A DNA stretch of 64,000 bases from Riptortus pedestris (Eukaryota > Arthropoda > Insecta > Hemiptera > Alydidae). Below, piece after piece: positions 27,301 to 41,030 of this stretch. Position numbers and translations under genes: made by a program. How positions within the stretch are numbered: the stretch's first letter is position 1; every line of letters begins with the position of its first letter. Below the pieces are notes generated by a model. It ran no database searches and had not been told where the DNA came from. It saw only the letters and a list, made by a program, of their open reading frames with translations. Location: NCBI GenBank assembly GCA_019009955.1, contig CM032228.1, forward strand, positions 68,279,501-68,343,500. Reading direction: 5' to 3'.

Positions 27301-30300
27301 ACGTTGACAAAACTGCGGAATTCGGGTAGCACATGCTCAGAATCCTGCTTCCGAGTGATTTTAAATGCTGTTAAAGCAGATCGCGGTATATAACCCATGT
27401 CATGCGTTTCTGAGTTTACAATCAGTTGTTTTGTCCTGCAATTCGTTGGATCCTGCTCCATAAAAGCAAAAATAAAATGATAAAGGACAACATAAAATAA
27501 TACACGGAGTAAACCACTTCCATAATATAAAAAAAATGCTTGGTCTGGCGGACTCATGCTCCCTAGCCACGTTATCTTTCCCACAATCACGAATTCCATT
27601 ATACATAAGATTAATTAGGTTGTCTGGTTCGCTTTTAGCAAAGAGCCACGGCCATGTACACTTTCTAGAGTGGATTGGAGGAAGGGGAGGCGGAGGAGGA
27701 AGCATGCGAGAAGTAGAAGGAGTTTTGTGTGCCAAGGTCGGCTCTCATTTACGCATGCATGTTATGTGTGGATGCCGAGTCGTCTTCTCATTCACCAACT
27801 CCTGCCCATCTTCCTTCCTACAGATTTGCTTTACAGACCGATCGGAAAACATCCCATCGACTTAATTTGGAAACATTAATTTTTTTTTAGGTATTCAAAA
27901 CGAAATAACAGGAAACACCCATTGATCCACACTTTCCAATTAAGTTGAAACCTCGCAAAAATAAAAAAAACATGTGCTGGTACCTAAATTAAAAAATAAA
28001 TTTAGATTATTAAAGACATATATGTAGTTATTAGATTACCAATTTATAATAATCCCAATGGTTAGTTTATATATATTTTTTCCGGGAAGGAATCGTGATG
28101 TCTTTGACCTCACTTATTTCACCAATTGAAATAACCTTTAACTGCCTTAATTTAGAAAAGACAGATCCAACAGACGATTCCCCAGTCTAAATATTTTTCA
28201 ATCTATTTCTTGAGCTTTCTATTGTTTATCTAAACATTACGGTAATTAATTATGATGGGCTCACATTTTTTAATCTTTCCAATTAGTGGAGGAGTCAATG
28301 TGGTGGAAAGTGTTCATTCAAAGCTATTATAACCCTCGTCCAGCCGGATTTAGACTCTGGTTCCTTGTCTATGCTAAATAGTAATTATTCTTTGGAACTG
28401 TACTAATTGCCGTCAGGAAACCTCTTTGGAAACTCAGATTGAACATGGAGCAGTAGACATTAATCTAAGAATCTCTCAGGAGATGAAATGCCTTCACAGC
28501 TTTATACAAAGGAATATTGTCACTAATAACCGTTTTAATTTGTCTGAGGCTATGAATAATTAGAACTTATGAACTAATTATAATTGTTCGTATAGTTATT
28601 TAATTCACAACGTGTGAAATTTATAAACATAGCACCAAGAACTGAAATATTTGACTTTAATGTATCGATTGCTTCTATTGATTTCATTATATATTTTCGT
28701 AACTAAAATTTGTCTTTATTTAATTAAACACCTAATTAACAAGATTGAGGAAATTCACGAGATTTTCATCAAGGCTATTCGTCAATAAATGTTATAAGGT
28801 TTCGTGTAGTAACTGATTTGTAGCGTCAGAGCTGACTTTCCGTCTATTGCCAGTTTGTCCTATAGTTCACAGGATTGAAACTAAATAAGTTCATTTTGAA
28901 ACTTCTAAATTTAATATTTTTTATTACACTCTTACAAGGTGATGACTTGCTAATGCCGTTATTAGGGTGTTTTCTTTTGATCAAGAATATATTTTAAGTT
29001 AGTCGATTAGAGACCAAGACTCATGTATTGCATTAGAGGAGCTACCAAGCTATCAAGATGACCGCACAGCAGTGTACAGTAGGAAAAAAATACTGGTTTC
29101 TGAGTTTTTTTAACACGTTTTCCCAAACATGGTTTGTGTCTGCCAATATAATATTTTAGGTGGTAGTTGTAAGATTTTATTTCCAGGGCTCGAAATCGAT
29201 ATGAGGTTCCCTTGACAAGATATCATTTACCCACTGGGAGATCATGTTACCTTCTTTGTCCTGTCTTTAGAGGACGCCATCACCCTTCGAACAAAACGGA
29301 GAAAAATAGAAAATTTCAATAGGAGATGAAGAAGATAGAGGGAAGAAGGTAGAGAGTCAGAGCCCCTTTGTCTTCAAGTATTGAGAACAATGTCAGGGGA
29401 TTGGGCCATTGTCCTGGGCTCTAGAGCCTACTTCTCTCCCGGGGGGGTTTTATATGTAGAGATTCTCACGGAATAACTCTTTAGGGCTCAGCGTGGGGCG
29501 GGAGGAAAGAAAGACAGAGCGAGAGAGAGTGAGAGAGAGAGAGAGAGAGAGCGAGAGAGAAAGAGTGAGAGAGACTCTTTGTCGGATTTGAAAAACGTGA
29601 AACTGGAGTGGTGTCCCAAAGGGGGCCGATCCTCAGTGCGCGGGGGTACAAAACGAGGAAAGGGGGTACGGACCCTTGGTAAAAAGTTGTCCCCCAGCTG
29701 AGAGGGTCCTTGAGCCCGGCTCTCGAGGGTCTTGCAGCTCAAAGGGCCCAGAGTCTTGGGCCTTATTAGCCTCTCTCAGGCAGGGCTTCTCCTTACAAGT
29801 CCTTAGCTCCAATGCTTACCCCGCATCACTCCCCCACCATTCACCGTCTCTACCGCTATTAGCCAAATAAAAAAGGATACTCTCTTTTAGACCTTTCCTC
29901 TAATTTGTCCACCTTAACTTACAAATCATTTTTATTTTCTATTCGAGAATTTATGAATAACAGAAACAATATTAACCGGGCAATACTCCGTCAATTTTAA
30001 TTACTAAAAAAAAAACAATAAAAATAAAATCGTCACATTTCTGTATACATCCTAAAATAACTTCGTTGACAGTGACGGTAAAAAACCTAAGGGAAATCAG
30101 CTATTGAGGTCGTACTCATGACTCGATTATCGAAATTTTCCTCGAATATTCCGTTCAAAATTTTATATTTAGATTTATATAATTGTCTATTAACGCTCTA
30201 GTGGTCGTAATGTTTGTTTGATTGTCTAAACGTTTTATGTGAAAATGAAGATGAAGTTCGTTAACGGCTAAAATCGGACCAGGGGGAGGGGAAATTTCGA

Positions 30301-33300
30301 AATATCTCCGTTATTATGCGTCGGAACGAAAACTTGTATAGAATCAACCTTATTGCAAATTTAATTTTCTATAAATGTTGTTATGTACGTTTTTTCACTA
30401 ACATGATTACTAACCGATATATTTGCATTTTTTAGTTTTCGGCCTTCAGTAAACCCCCACTCCTACTCATGTAATATTAACAATAAGCTGTTATATTATG
30501 AAGCACATTATTTGAAGCCTAGATACCGATTATTGTCGTCATTTAACTTTTATGCTTTCAGATAAATGAAAATACGTGGCGCACGTGGGAAATCTGCTCT
30601 GTTAACGCAGCCTCTGCATGACAGACTGTTGTCGTTTTACCTAATGTCTATGAACTTGTTGTATTTCCAATGAATACGATATCCATGGAATAATATACGA
30701 TTAAAAAGTTTCAAGGATTTGCAGCGGTTTCCTTCTCTCCAAAATAAATGCTTGAGTAAGATCTGCTCAATTGCACCAACAACTATGACTATTGGATAGC
30801 CATCACCCAGTAGCCTGCATAACCCCGCTCATTATGACCATTCAAACTACAGCGTTAACGTAGTTTCCGTGTTGTCCCAACGAGTTGGCGCCAGTAAGTC
30901 AAGGAGGAAAACTCAAATAAATTAGCCGAAATAAAATTTAAAAGAAAAAAACAACAACAAAATACTAGAAAACCCCAAAATCTCATAAAATCGCTACGTG
31001 TTTGAGCTAATAGAGATATTTGGGAAGCATAGACAGCTCAGGCTCAATAATAACCTTTATTTCTTGTGAACTTGACTCAATGCCAAAACAGAATAGATAA
31101 TTAACGGCTTCTTGGGATAAATATAAACTTGCACAAAACCTCTGAGAACCTACTTCCTTTCTTCCAAAACACACAGTCCCATTTTTACTTCTGAACAATA
31201 TTTTTTGGCCGTTTGGGTTATCTGTTTCTATTTAACAATCATTAGGATTATAATACGCTTCATAAGTTCAAATAAGAACAATTTACATGTGCAAAAATGT
31301 TTCAGTAATGAATGTTGGGTAAAGAAAATATCCTCTAGAAAAAATCGGTAATTTTTTTATTTCATTAATCAATGTTTCAAATATGTAAACCACATTTTTC
31401 TTATTTTACAGAAAATCATGCGCTTTCACTCACTTCTTGATGATATATCGATAGCCGTACATAACTGTGTCATATCCAATGAATAGAAATTACAAATGAC
31501 AAATTTATCATAGGTTGAGATTGTAAAATCTTCTCTAATTGTAAATAGTCTCTTAAAGACATTTACTTCGTTCGTTTTACTTATTTGACAATGTACTAAA
31601 CATTTTTGGAAGCATGTAATGAGTAAATATCTTTGATTCCTTCATAATATGAATTCTGTAAAAAATATCTTATGAAAATTAATTTATTCAAACGATTAAT
31701 AATAATATTGTCTTTAATTAAGATATAAAATTGTTATGTTTTGACATTTTCCCCAAGAGCTTCGTTTCTCTTCAGATCCATTTGATTTGTACCTTACATT
31801 CAAAATGTAAAAATATTTTTATTTTTATATTGACATAAATGAAAATATGCATAAATTTATTTGTTTCCTTAGAGGTTTGAGAAAGAAAATCTTTATGAAA
31901 TATGTAAAGAAAATGTTTATATGTACATCTGAAATACAGATATTTTGGTGGTTTATTGCGTAAATCACTATTCTTCATTAGTTAGGGCGGGAGTTAAATG
32001 TGGTGAGCGTATTTAGAATCAAATAAAAGGGAGAAATAAAATTTTTGATAAGCTAAGAACAGTTTATGGCATTTTATTTTTTATAATGATTTTCTTCGAG
32101 CACTGGGAACGCAGTAGGCGTACTTTCATGGTAAAACTGTTCTGGTTATCTGCTGGATTAATTGAAGGTGATGGAAGAAATAGAGGGTTACAACCCCTCT
32201 AGAATGGGGTACAATCCATGGACCAGATGTCCGCACTCCACGTTTGGAAAATTCCTAATACCCTCTCCGAGGGGTAGAAAAAAATTGGTCTAAAGCACCC
32301 TCGACGAAATGGCCTACCGCGAATATTAGCCTACATTTGTATGTATTGCTCCCAAAAAGTGATGGAGGGTGATGATAATAGAAGGGGTAGTAATAATGGA
32401 AAATTTGCGGGTGATAGATGGAGTATTAAAATTTCATAAGAGGGTGGAATGGTGAATAGCGGCCGTGATGAGGCCATTGGGGCGATCCAGATCGCCGAAA
32501 AAGGGGCTAATGAGTCGTATGACGTATTTTGTGGAAACATGACGTATGGCATCATTTTATTGGAATCCAAGACAGAAGGGGTTGAAATATGTATGGCAAT
32601 CAATGTAGGCCAGAAAAGGTTTGTTGTCCATGTCCCAACCGTATAAACCTCATTCATGTCACATAATATCCATAATTTAAATTGTCACTGCTTCTTATAT
32701 ACGATTTTTTTTTAGTTCAGAGTATCTCACGCAATTGATTACACACAAACGATATACATACAAATACAAAATAATCAAGAGTAAATTTATTATATGTGCT
32801 TTACAATATAACTATTGCAGCAAAAGAAGTTACTTAACATATAAGTGAAATGAAGCATAACTCCGAGAGGAAAAACAAGGAGCTCCATGGTGTAGTTGAC
32901 CTACGGATTAGAAGATATTAAAGAAATTATTGAAGCATAGCTTATGTAGGCAGAACTGTTCTCAGAAACCGAAGGCTTATTCCTACTCGATCTTAATGGC
33001 ACTGCGTACTGAAAGACAATAGTGTCTCCGATAAGCGCAGAATGCGCAATAAAACATACGAGTCGATTCAGCATATAACTGCACGTTGAAAAATATTGGC
33101 AGGGACAGAATATTTGCAGAGGCATAATAATGTGCCTGAAATACACCACCAGGCGATAGCTACTAAATTCGGCATGTTGGATAATGAGGTTCCTGTTATC
33201 GTCGCATACCTCAAACGATGCCCGAAAAAGACAAAGATGTCCTTTATTAAGCCTCATATTATTGTCACTATTAACGGGTCATTTAATATCGAAGTAGAAA

Positions 33301-36300
33301 TGTTTTTTTTTTAATTCTTCGAAATTTATTCCTTGTTGTTGCCTTCCTTTCGCCACAATAAACCAGTTAAAATAATAAATCTCATTAATTACCTTTTATT
33401 TTTTTTTTCTAACCAATCCTTTTGATTAATATGTATATGTATTGAAGCTGATAGTTTTTGCGACGATGATGATAGAGACATATGACGGAAGCAGATGTGC
33501 GCTCTTACTGATATAACTTAGTCATCCCGCTGCACGTTACGATAAAGGGATTTTGACTGTCCTATGAATTCAAAATAGCTTCTAAACACAATAGACTTTA
33601 TACAAATCTCTACTGACATATGCAAATTTTTCTAGGAGCAACCCTCTAAGCTGAACAGATGAATATTTAATATCCCTTCATAAAGAGTACGATTTTTTCC
33701 TACATTTTTTTTTGTAAGCAATATGTGTTCAATTATTGTTTTACCGTTGAAAGTTTGTTATTGATTTTCTTTGAAGAACGGTTCTTGGTTTATTAATAAT
33801 TAAGTTTTCACGGAATAATTAGTACTAGTTAATCTATTTCTTATTAATATTAAATGATCAAGGAAGTAATTTAATAGAATATTAAAACTGTTGTCATTGC
33901 TTAAAAAATATTGTTAATATTAATGAAATCCCTTAGAGTTAATTTTCCTTTTATTTTTCATCTTAGCGTATCACTTTAAAATTATTTAGTAAATAAATCA
34001 TGAAAGCCATAAAGACTATCATATTAAAGTTTCTTTCTAATATAGTGAAATAAAATGTCATGGACATCTGGAAAACATGTTTCCAAGGCCAAAATTATTT
34101 GAAAATTTACATTCAATGAATGGCTCATTGCTAGGAAATGTCTCCCTGTTTTATATTAAGATGCTAATATATAAGACCAACGAATGTATTTTTAACGTCA
34201 TTAAAAAAAAAATCATTTAAATTGTTTTCTAATATTTTCTTGTTTATGTTTATTATTATTTTAGCACAAAAGGAATTTGTTATTAGAAAAAAAAAAGATA
34301 AAATGAAGGAAGGTTCCTTCAGTTTGAAAATGGAATTGGTGTGTTGGATAGCCTGCTGGGATGAAACTATTTGGCTAGGCTTGTCGCCAAATCGGTGGTC
34401 AGAACCACCAACAAACTAGGCCTCGTCATCTCTCTATCATATTTATCATTATTTAATGCCTTTCATATTTACATTAGTCATTAGTCACCAGCCACATTAT
34501 ATTTTAATATTATTCCGTTAAATATGCGCAATCTGGCTCTCTGCCAATACCGCATATTTGCCCCGATTGTTTCCTCGGTTTTTGTTTCATTGGATTAAAA
34601 CCAAACAGCTTTCGTACATATGTTGGAATCAGCCTTGCCAACCATATTCAAATAAAAATTATTATCAGTTCTTATCTTATAGTTACATTTAAGTACTTAA
34701 TAGTTGTATAGATTGACTTTTGGTAAAAAGTTGTGATTCTCACGATGACTAACTTAATTACAATCTTTATAGAACGAGTTAACTTAAGTTAGTTCCCCAT
34801 TATTTGTACCAAATTGAAATTTGTACGATTATTTATAATAAATGTTCACAGAGATTCAGAAAGGCAGCCGGACTACCTACGTTGGGTTTTCAAACCTACT
34901 CCATTTCTTTGAGGAAAGCTCTTCCATTCCAGTGTATTTTTACAATGTTTTTATAATTCTATTCATTAATTTACTTCCATTGTTATTGGGTTCAATCCAC
35001 CACTGGTAAATATTGCTTGTTTTCAGCAAAAATTTGTTCAACGCTTTTATGTATCTCAGGTCTAGGTAATGCAAATGTTAGTTGTTGAGTTTGCCATATA
35101 ATGAAAAATATTTAATGCGGGTGATAAACCTTTGTTAATTTAATTTTAAAGTAAATTGAATATATATGTTTTAGTATATGAATCAAAAATACATGTTTAT
35201 GAATCTAAATTTAAAATGGTACATAGTTTTAAATTTAAAGGTATTTAAGAGGGAGTATAGACATATTTTAAAACACATTTTGAGGAAACATACAACCTCA
35301 TTTTCTCTACATTTGATTTAACACTTCACCAGCCATAAGGACAGAAATTCCACTTTATTTGATTAGTTCTTAAACACTTCAAATACTACGCAGACATGAC
35401 AGTTGGAAGTACAATAACTGTAGCATTATCTCACAATACACAATAGCTCTGTTGAATGAATATACGTTTGCTACGATTTTCTGGAAAAAGCCGATTATCT
35501 TAAAAGCTTTTGAAGCATTTCAACATCTCAGTTATGATTTTGAAGTAGAATCGATTACTTCGTATCTCTCTGTTGACCCTACGAAGTTAGGAGCGCAATA
35601 CTAAGTTGGATTTCCATTAAGCACCAAAGTTGAGGACCGTTGTAATTTCCTAAGTTTGAGACCATAAATTGGGGTGAAATCAATATTCTCAAATGCACGA
35701 GCAAATTAAACTAAATATTCGTGCCGATTGGCAGGCGTGCTCAAAGGTGGAGAAGTGGACTAGGAAAATTAATTAAATTATTAAATATGTATTGACAGTG
35801 ATAGCCGTTTTGAAAATTGATAATTCATCTGGAACACTGTTGGATTTTTTTAATAATTAGTTTAGGTTACAGGTGGTAAGTATCCAAGGAGTTAAACTTT
35901 AAGGCAGTATGTTGTTAAGCATATATTATTACCATAATTTCAATTGTACAATTTTGGTAGGGTAAACCAGTTTGCTAAGAAATCACATATATTAATGCAA
36001 TAGAGAAATAAAATAGAAATTTACCAAACTCTAAATAGTGAGCTTTCGGAAAGAGAATTTCGCAATATAAGGTTGTTCAATTTTTTATTCAAGCTTTGTT
36101 AACTAATATGGAACATTTTTATTGGAATGAAGTTGGTATTTGCTTGAAGGAAATAAAAATTAAATTTATTCGACGAAGGTTATATATTTTAAGTATTTTT
36201 ATGGTTGAATAAACTCAATTCCAAAGCATATGGAGGTAGAAATGAATTTAGCCGCGGGCAATCAAATTGTAGCAGGTGGCTGCAAGAGCAAAGGGTTAGT

Positions 36301-39300
36301 GGGAGAAGGGGATGTGACAATATGCGTCATCCAAGGCTTCCCCCTTCCGACCATGTCAACATGTTAAATTGTTCAAACAAATTGAAAAATTACCAATTGG
36401 GAGATTGAATCTAGAGAGGAGAGGGAAACAGTCCTAAAAAGCGATTCCTCCAGCAATTGGTGTTTATTGCATAAACTGGCTGCCGGGGGGCTCTCCCCCC
36501 CCCCGTCTCTTAATAAATTTAGATTAGTACAAATGGTCTCGTATTTTGTCCGCTTTATTGGAGGATGGAGATTGGTTCAAGTGGCAGGACTGTCTCCCTT
36601 CTACTCTCACGCCACTTCGTTCTCACTTCCGGGGCCCTGTCGTGTCACCTGCATCATTCTGTCAACAATTTGACTAAGATATGTCAAATGAGGCATATCG
36701 TTTACGGGAGCAATGGAAATGTGGATCTGGCTTAGAATCACTTGTACAAGTTGGACTCAAAAAAAAATCCAACATAGCAGAACGTCCATATGAGGTAAGT
36801 GAGATCAAAAGACTTATCAAGGCCTTGGAAAGAATTGGAGATTGAAACTTCTGGGACATATCAAAACGACTTCATTAAAAATATATTTGAAGTTAAGGTT
36901 CTTGGGCATAGGGGAAGAGAAAGGCATAGAAAATCCTATTTGGAAGACTTGAAGAATCTTATGGATTTCGGGGAATATAGTAATATGAAAAGATCAGCTT
37001 CCGATAGAATGCAATGGTTGCAGCTGCATGTTGTATCCTTTGGATGATGATGAAGCCCAAAGTTGGTATATGGAAAACACAAGTCCATAAAATCTTCCTT
37101 AGGTCCTCCTGAATAGTCTTAAAAGCCAAAGTTGACTATTTGATTATTGATTGATTTAAGGAAAGAAATATCTACATAAAAGGCCATTTTCTACCCAAAA
37201 AAACAAACAAACAAATAATCCTTGGAGTTCATAAACAAAAAGGTTTTCCAAAGGCTGATACAACTCACCGATCATGTCGAAATTTAACCCGTTCATGAGA
37301 TATTTAGTGTTTTTATGGCTTAATCTCAATATAAATAACTTGAGGTGCGTTTTCTAAATAATAAAAAAAAATACAATTGACTCCGAGTCAGTACATTCGA
37401 GTTTCAGTAAATTGAATAAAATATTTTTAGGAGATTATTTTATCGACAAGAGTGGCTTCTTATTAACTTTTCCGAACTGTAACATTACACGTTACTTTTC
37501 ACGTCGTCTCTAAGCACCTACTCCTTCAGTTTCAATTTCAGCCTTAACGAGCTCAAACCGAAAGCACACCCATATATGAGCGATGTAGGTTTCTTTTATG
37601 TGGTACGTAGTGTTGGTGGACATTTGAGGAAAATATTAGGAAGCCATGTCGTGGCTACAGGCTCAATAAGTTGTTCTCTAAGAGGAATCTGATGAAAGAC
37701 AATTTTTAAGATTTTTTGCCCTTTTTCTCCAAAATTAGTTCACAATAAAGTCTGTCGTGCTTTTGATGGTTTTTCTATCAAACAGACCCTGCACGTATTT
37801 TAAAGCTTTTTCGTGAACCATGATTCCGCTGTAAAATATTGATGCACTCTCCGTAGGAAAATAGTAATTTAATTGGCGCTGGTTCGACGCCATTCTTTTT
37901 GAAATATATTTGCATTGACGTCCTAACGCGGGCTTCTCGCCTCGAATAATAAATCGACGAGATAATGATTCAGTGGTAATTATAAGAATTACATAATTCG
38001 CACTGTTGACACACGGAACGGCTACGTCAGCTGCATGCCTGATGATGACAGCCATGAGAGATGAATACCCAAGAAATCTATATCGCTATCGACCCACTCT
38101 GGGATTCAGCTGGGACTCGTTCCGTCGGGCTCTTGACGCTTTCACAAGTCGCGCGAACGCGGGCGCGTGCGCGCTACCCTCATTATATTTGACGAAACGT
38201 TCTTTTATTCATCTTGCGAAATAGTTCGACTCTCAATCGAGAAGCCCCTATGTTATGCAATTCGGACTGAATTCGTGCCGGCCCCCTTGTATGGCGGGGC
38301 TCTTCTTCTGAATCTTAATAGTCCATTGTTGTTCTACATACTGCCGCCCAAATCAGGACGTCAAATCGTCTTTGAATTGAAGAAATACTTCATTGTCCGA
38401 CATAATCGACCTGATGAATACGAGAAATCTATTTGGAACTCTGATTTCTTTTTGCTTTCAGGATGTGACTTCGTGCCACCTCAATTATACAGCTATACAT
38501 TCTTAGCTTGCATTAGCAATAATAAATAATGAAACATTGCTCGTATACGGTCAATTATAATACTTATGTATTTACTATTGAATAGTATAATAACAATGTG
38601 TCGAATAATAGTAACTACAAAAAGCCCTAAGCTTCCTAACATATGTACATGTAACTGAAATTAAATGAATATCAATTTATAAGTTGTGAGTAATGGTGCA
38701 CTAAAATTGTATTAGTTTCTACTTTAGTCTCACGCTGTACCTTCTTGCACGCAGTTTTTTTTCGTATTATACAAAAACAATGAGACAGTGATAGTTTTCA
38801 AAACTCAACAAGGGAAATGTATCAAACACGCTCGACAAACAAAATAAAAACAATTATTAACCAAGGAGTTATTAAAAAATCATATTTTTTTTTTAAATGT
38901 TCACGCAAACAGAACGAAGACTATTAACAGTCTTCATTAAACACGCAAGTGAATCAAGGGCTGTAAACAGAAAATAATAAAATAGCTATTTGGACTATTT
39001 CGATGACGAATTCAATTATATCAGTATTTTTATTACATTTTTCATAACGATAAGATTTATCAATTATAGGTAATAATGGGCAATAAGAAAACACCCCACG
39101 CTAACTCACATTTTTTATGAGCTACAATATGTTAAAATTATCTTTCTCTTTAGTCAGACAATACACATGGCATTATCAATTACTTTAATAAATTATTTGA
39201 AGAAAATCATTATATAGCTTTGTCGCTAAAATATATTTTTCATCCCAATTCAATGCAAAGAATAATATCAAGGGAAAGTGTTTAAAAAATAAATAAATAT

Positions 39301-39521
39301 CGATGAAGTGGATTAGAAGAAAAAAAACCTAACATTCTTAAGTATGCTTTTGGTATAATTTCAAAGGAATGATAATCACTATTATCTTATTTGCTTAACA
39401 TTTGTTTCAAACAGTGAAAATTTAACAAAAGGACCTAAAAAAAAGCTTCCACAGAAAACCAAAGCATTAATTTCATTAATTATTTTAATAACGAAATAAA
39501 AAGTAATTTTCATATTTGGCA

Positions 39522-39585
<64 letters not shown>

Positions 39586-40996
39586 CGTGCTATTTTGAAT
39601 ATAATAAAACCACTGAAGCAATGATCAAACCTACTGGTGTTTGCAATAATTCAAGGAAGTAATTATGATGACAGTTACTTCGTTATTTATTCCTGAAAAC
39701 GATGAGTTATCAGTTTATTTTCATGTGTATTAAGTATTAACTTTTTCCAGAATTCTTTTTTTTTTTTCTTTATTTCGCAAAAACGTTTTTAGTTGACAGG
39801 AATGTTGATTGCTCATCAAAACATTGTCTGACGGACTAGATAGATGAGTAGTCATTTAAATTGTAGAGGAAGAATTGGATTCATAAAGTATGCTTAATAC
39901 TTACTTGGCAATAAACACCAGGACTTTACCCTCCAAGTTTTCTGGCCTACATTCGACTTTAAACATAGCTTGTTAAATGATCCCTTCAAAGAGTGGGGAC
40001 TTACCATTTTTACATATTTATCTTGAAACTCAAAATTAAAATGGCCTGAAGAAAAAAGGAGCTGTAAACGCTGTAGTTAATGTCAACAGAATAGTCAATA
40101 AATCAGGAAACGATTTAAGACCTTACGCCTTGCAAACCAAGGTGCGGCCTTGTCTTCTGCATAAAAAGGATTTTACTGCAATATTTTGACATCAATATAC
40201 ATTGCTAACACATCATTCCACCTTGATACTGTAACAGCTGTGAAATGGTACCTCCCATTTATTGAGAATATTTAATATTTAAAAGTGACACAGCAAAGGG
40301 GACTTAACATTTTCTAGTTTATAGAAGTCAATTTGGCAGACCTAATTTATAACATTTCAAATTTAAAACTATTGACTTGCTTGTAACAGTACTGTTTGTC
40401 ATCTCTAAAGATGTGAAACACTAAATCAATAAATATTAATTGTTCAAGTTGTAGGCAATAATTAATTTACTGAAACCTACTGACTTCTGTCGTATGTAAA
40501 TTCTGTATGAGATATGCATCGTAAAGCAATTGTGTCTCGTTTTTAAATAATTATATCTTTGGATTTTTAATACTAAAGTTTGCGTGGAAAAAATGTTTTT
40601 TATTGGCGACCCTTGCCATTACACTATGAAGAAAAAAGAGTACTATAGTATTTACTATTTGTTTAATATTTTTTAAAAAAATGCAAAAAGTAATTGTGTT
40701 CTATTCCAGGTTTTAATACATTTTTTTTATTTATTATTATTTTCATCTGGTGAAATTCTTGTTGAGATGAACGTTTTGCCTATCTCCTGAACAACGTACT
40801 ACAGGGAAATTACGGTAGGTATTTAGTACAATTGACCATTATTACAAAGTCAATAGGAATTATCTGGCGCAGATCTGAGTGGTGTTGATTCGCCTGGAAC
40901 CCCGTTCCGTTAGCATGCACTAGACTGACGCCTTCATGTAAGGCTGCAATTTTCAACTTTTAGTCTTACACTGTTATTGCTACAGACTTTGCAAGA

Positions 40997-41030
<34 letters not shown>

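Noticed and set aside
26694..27880. Several overlapping ORFs of 70-123 codons
   Set aside because: Open on both strands at once with no recognisable domain or splice signals; expected in GC-balanced DNA.
29488..29742. Minus ORF with a long Leu-Ser repeat
   Set aside because: Generated by the (GA)n microsatellite.
39382..39621. Minus ORF with a Tyr-Ile repeat
   Set aside because: Generated by the (TA)n microsatellite.
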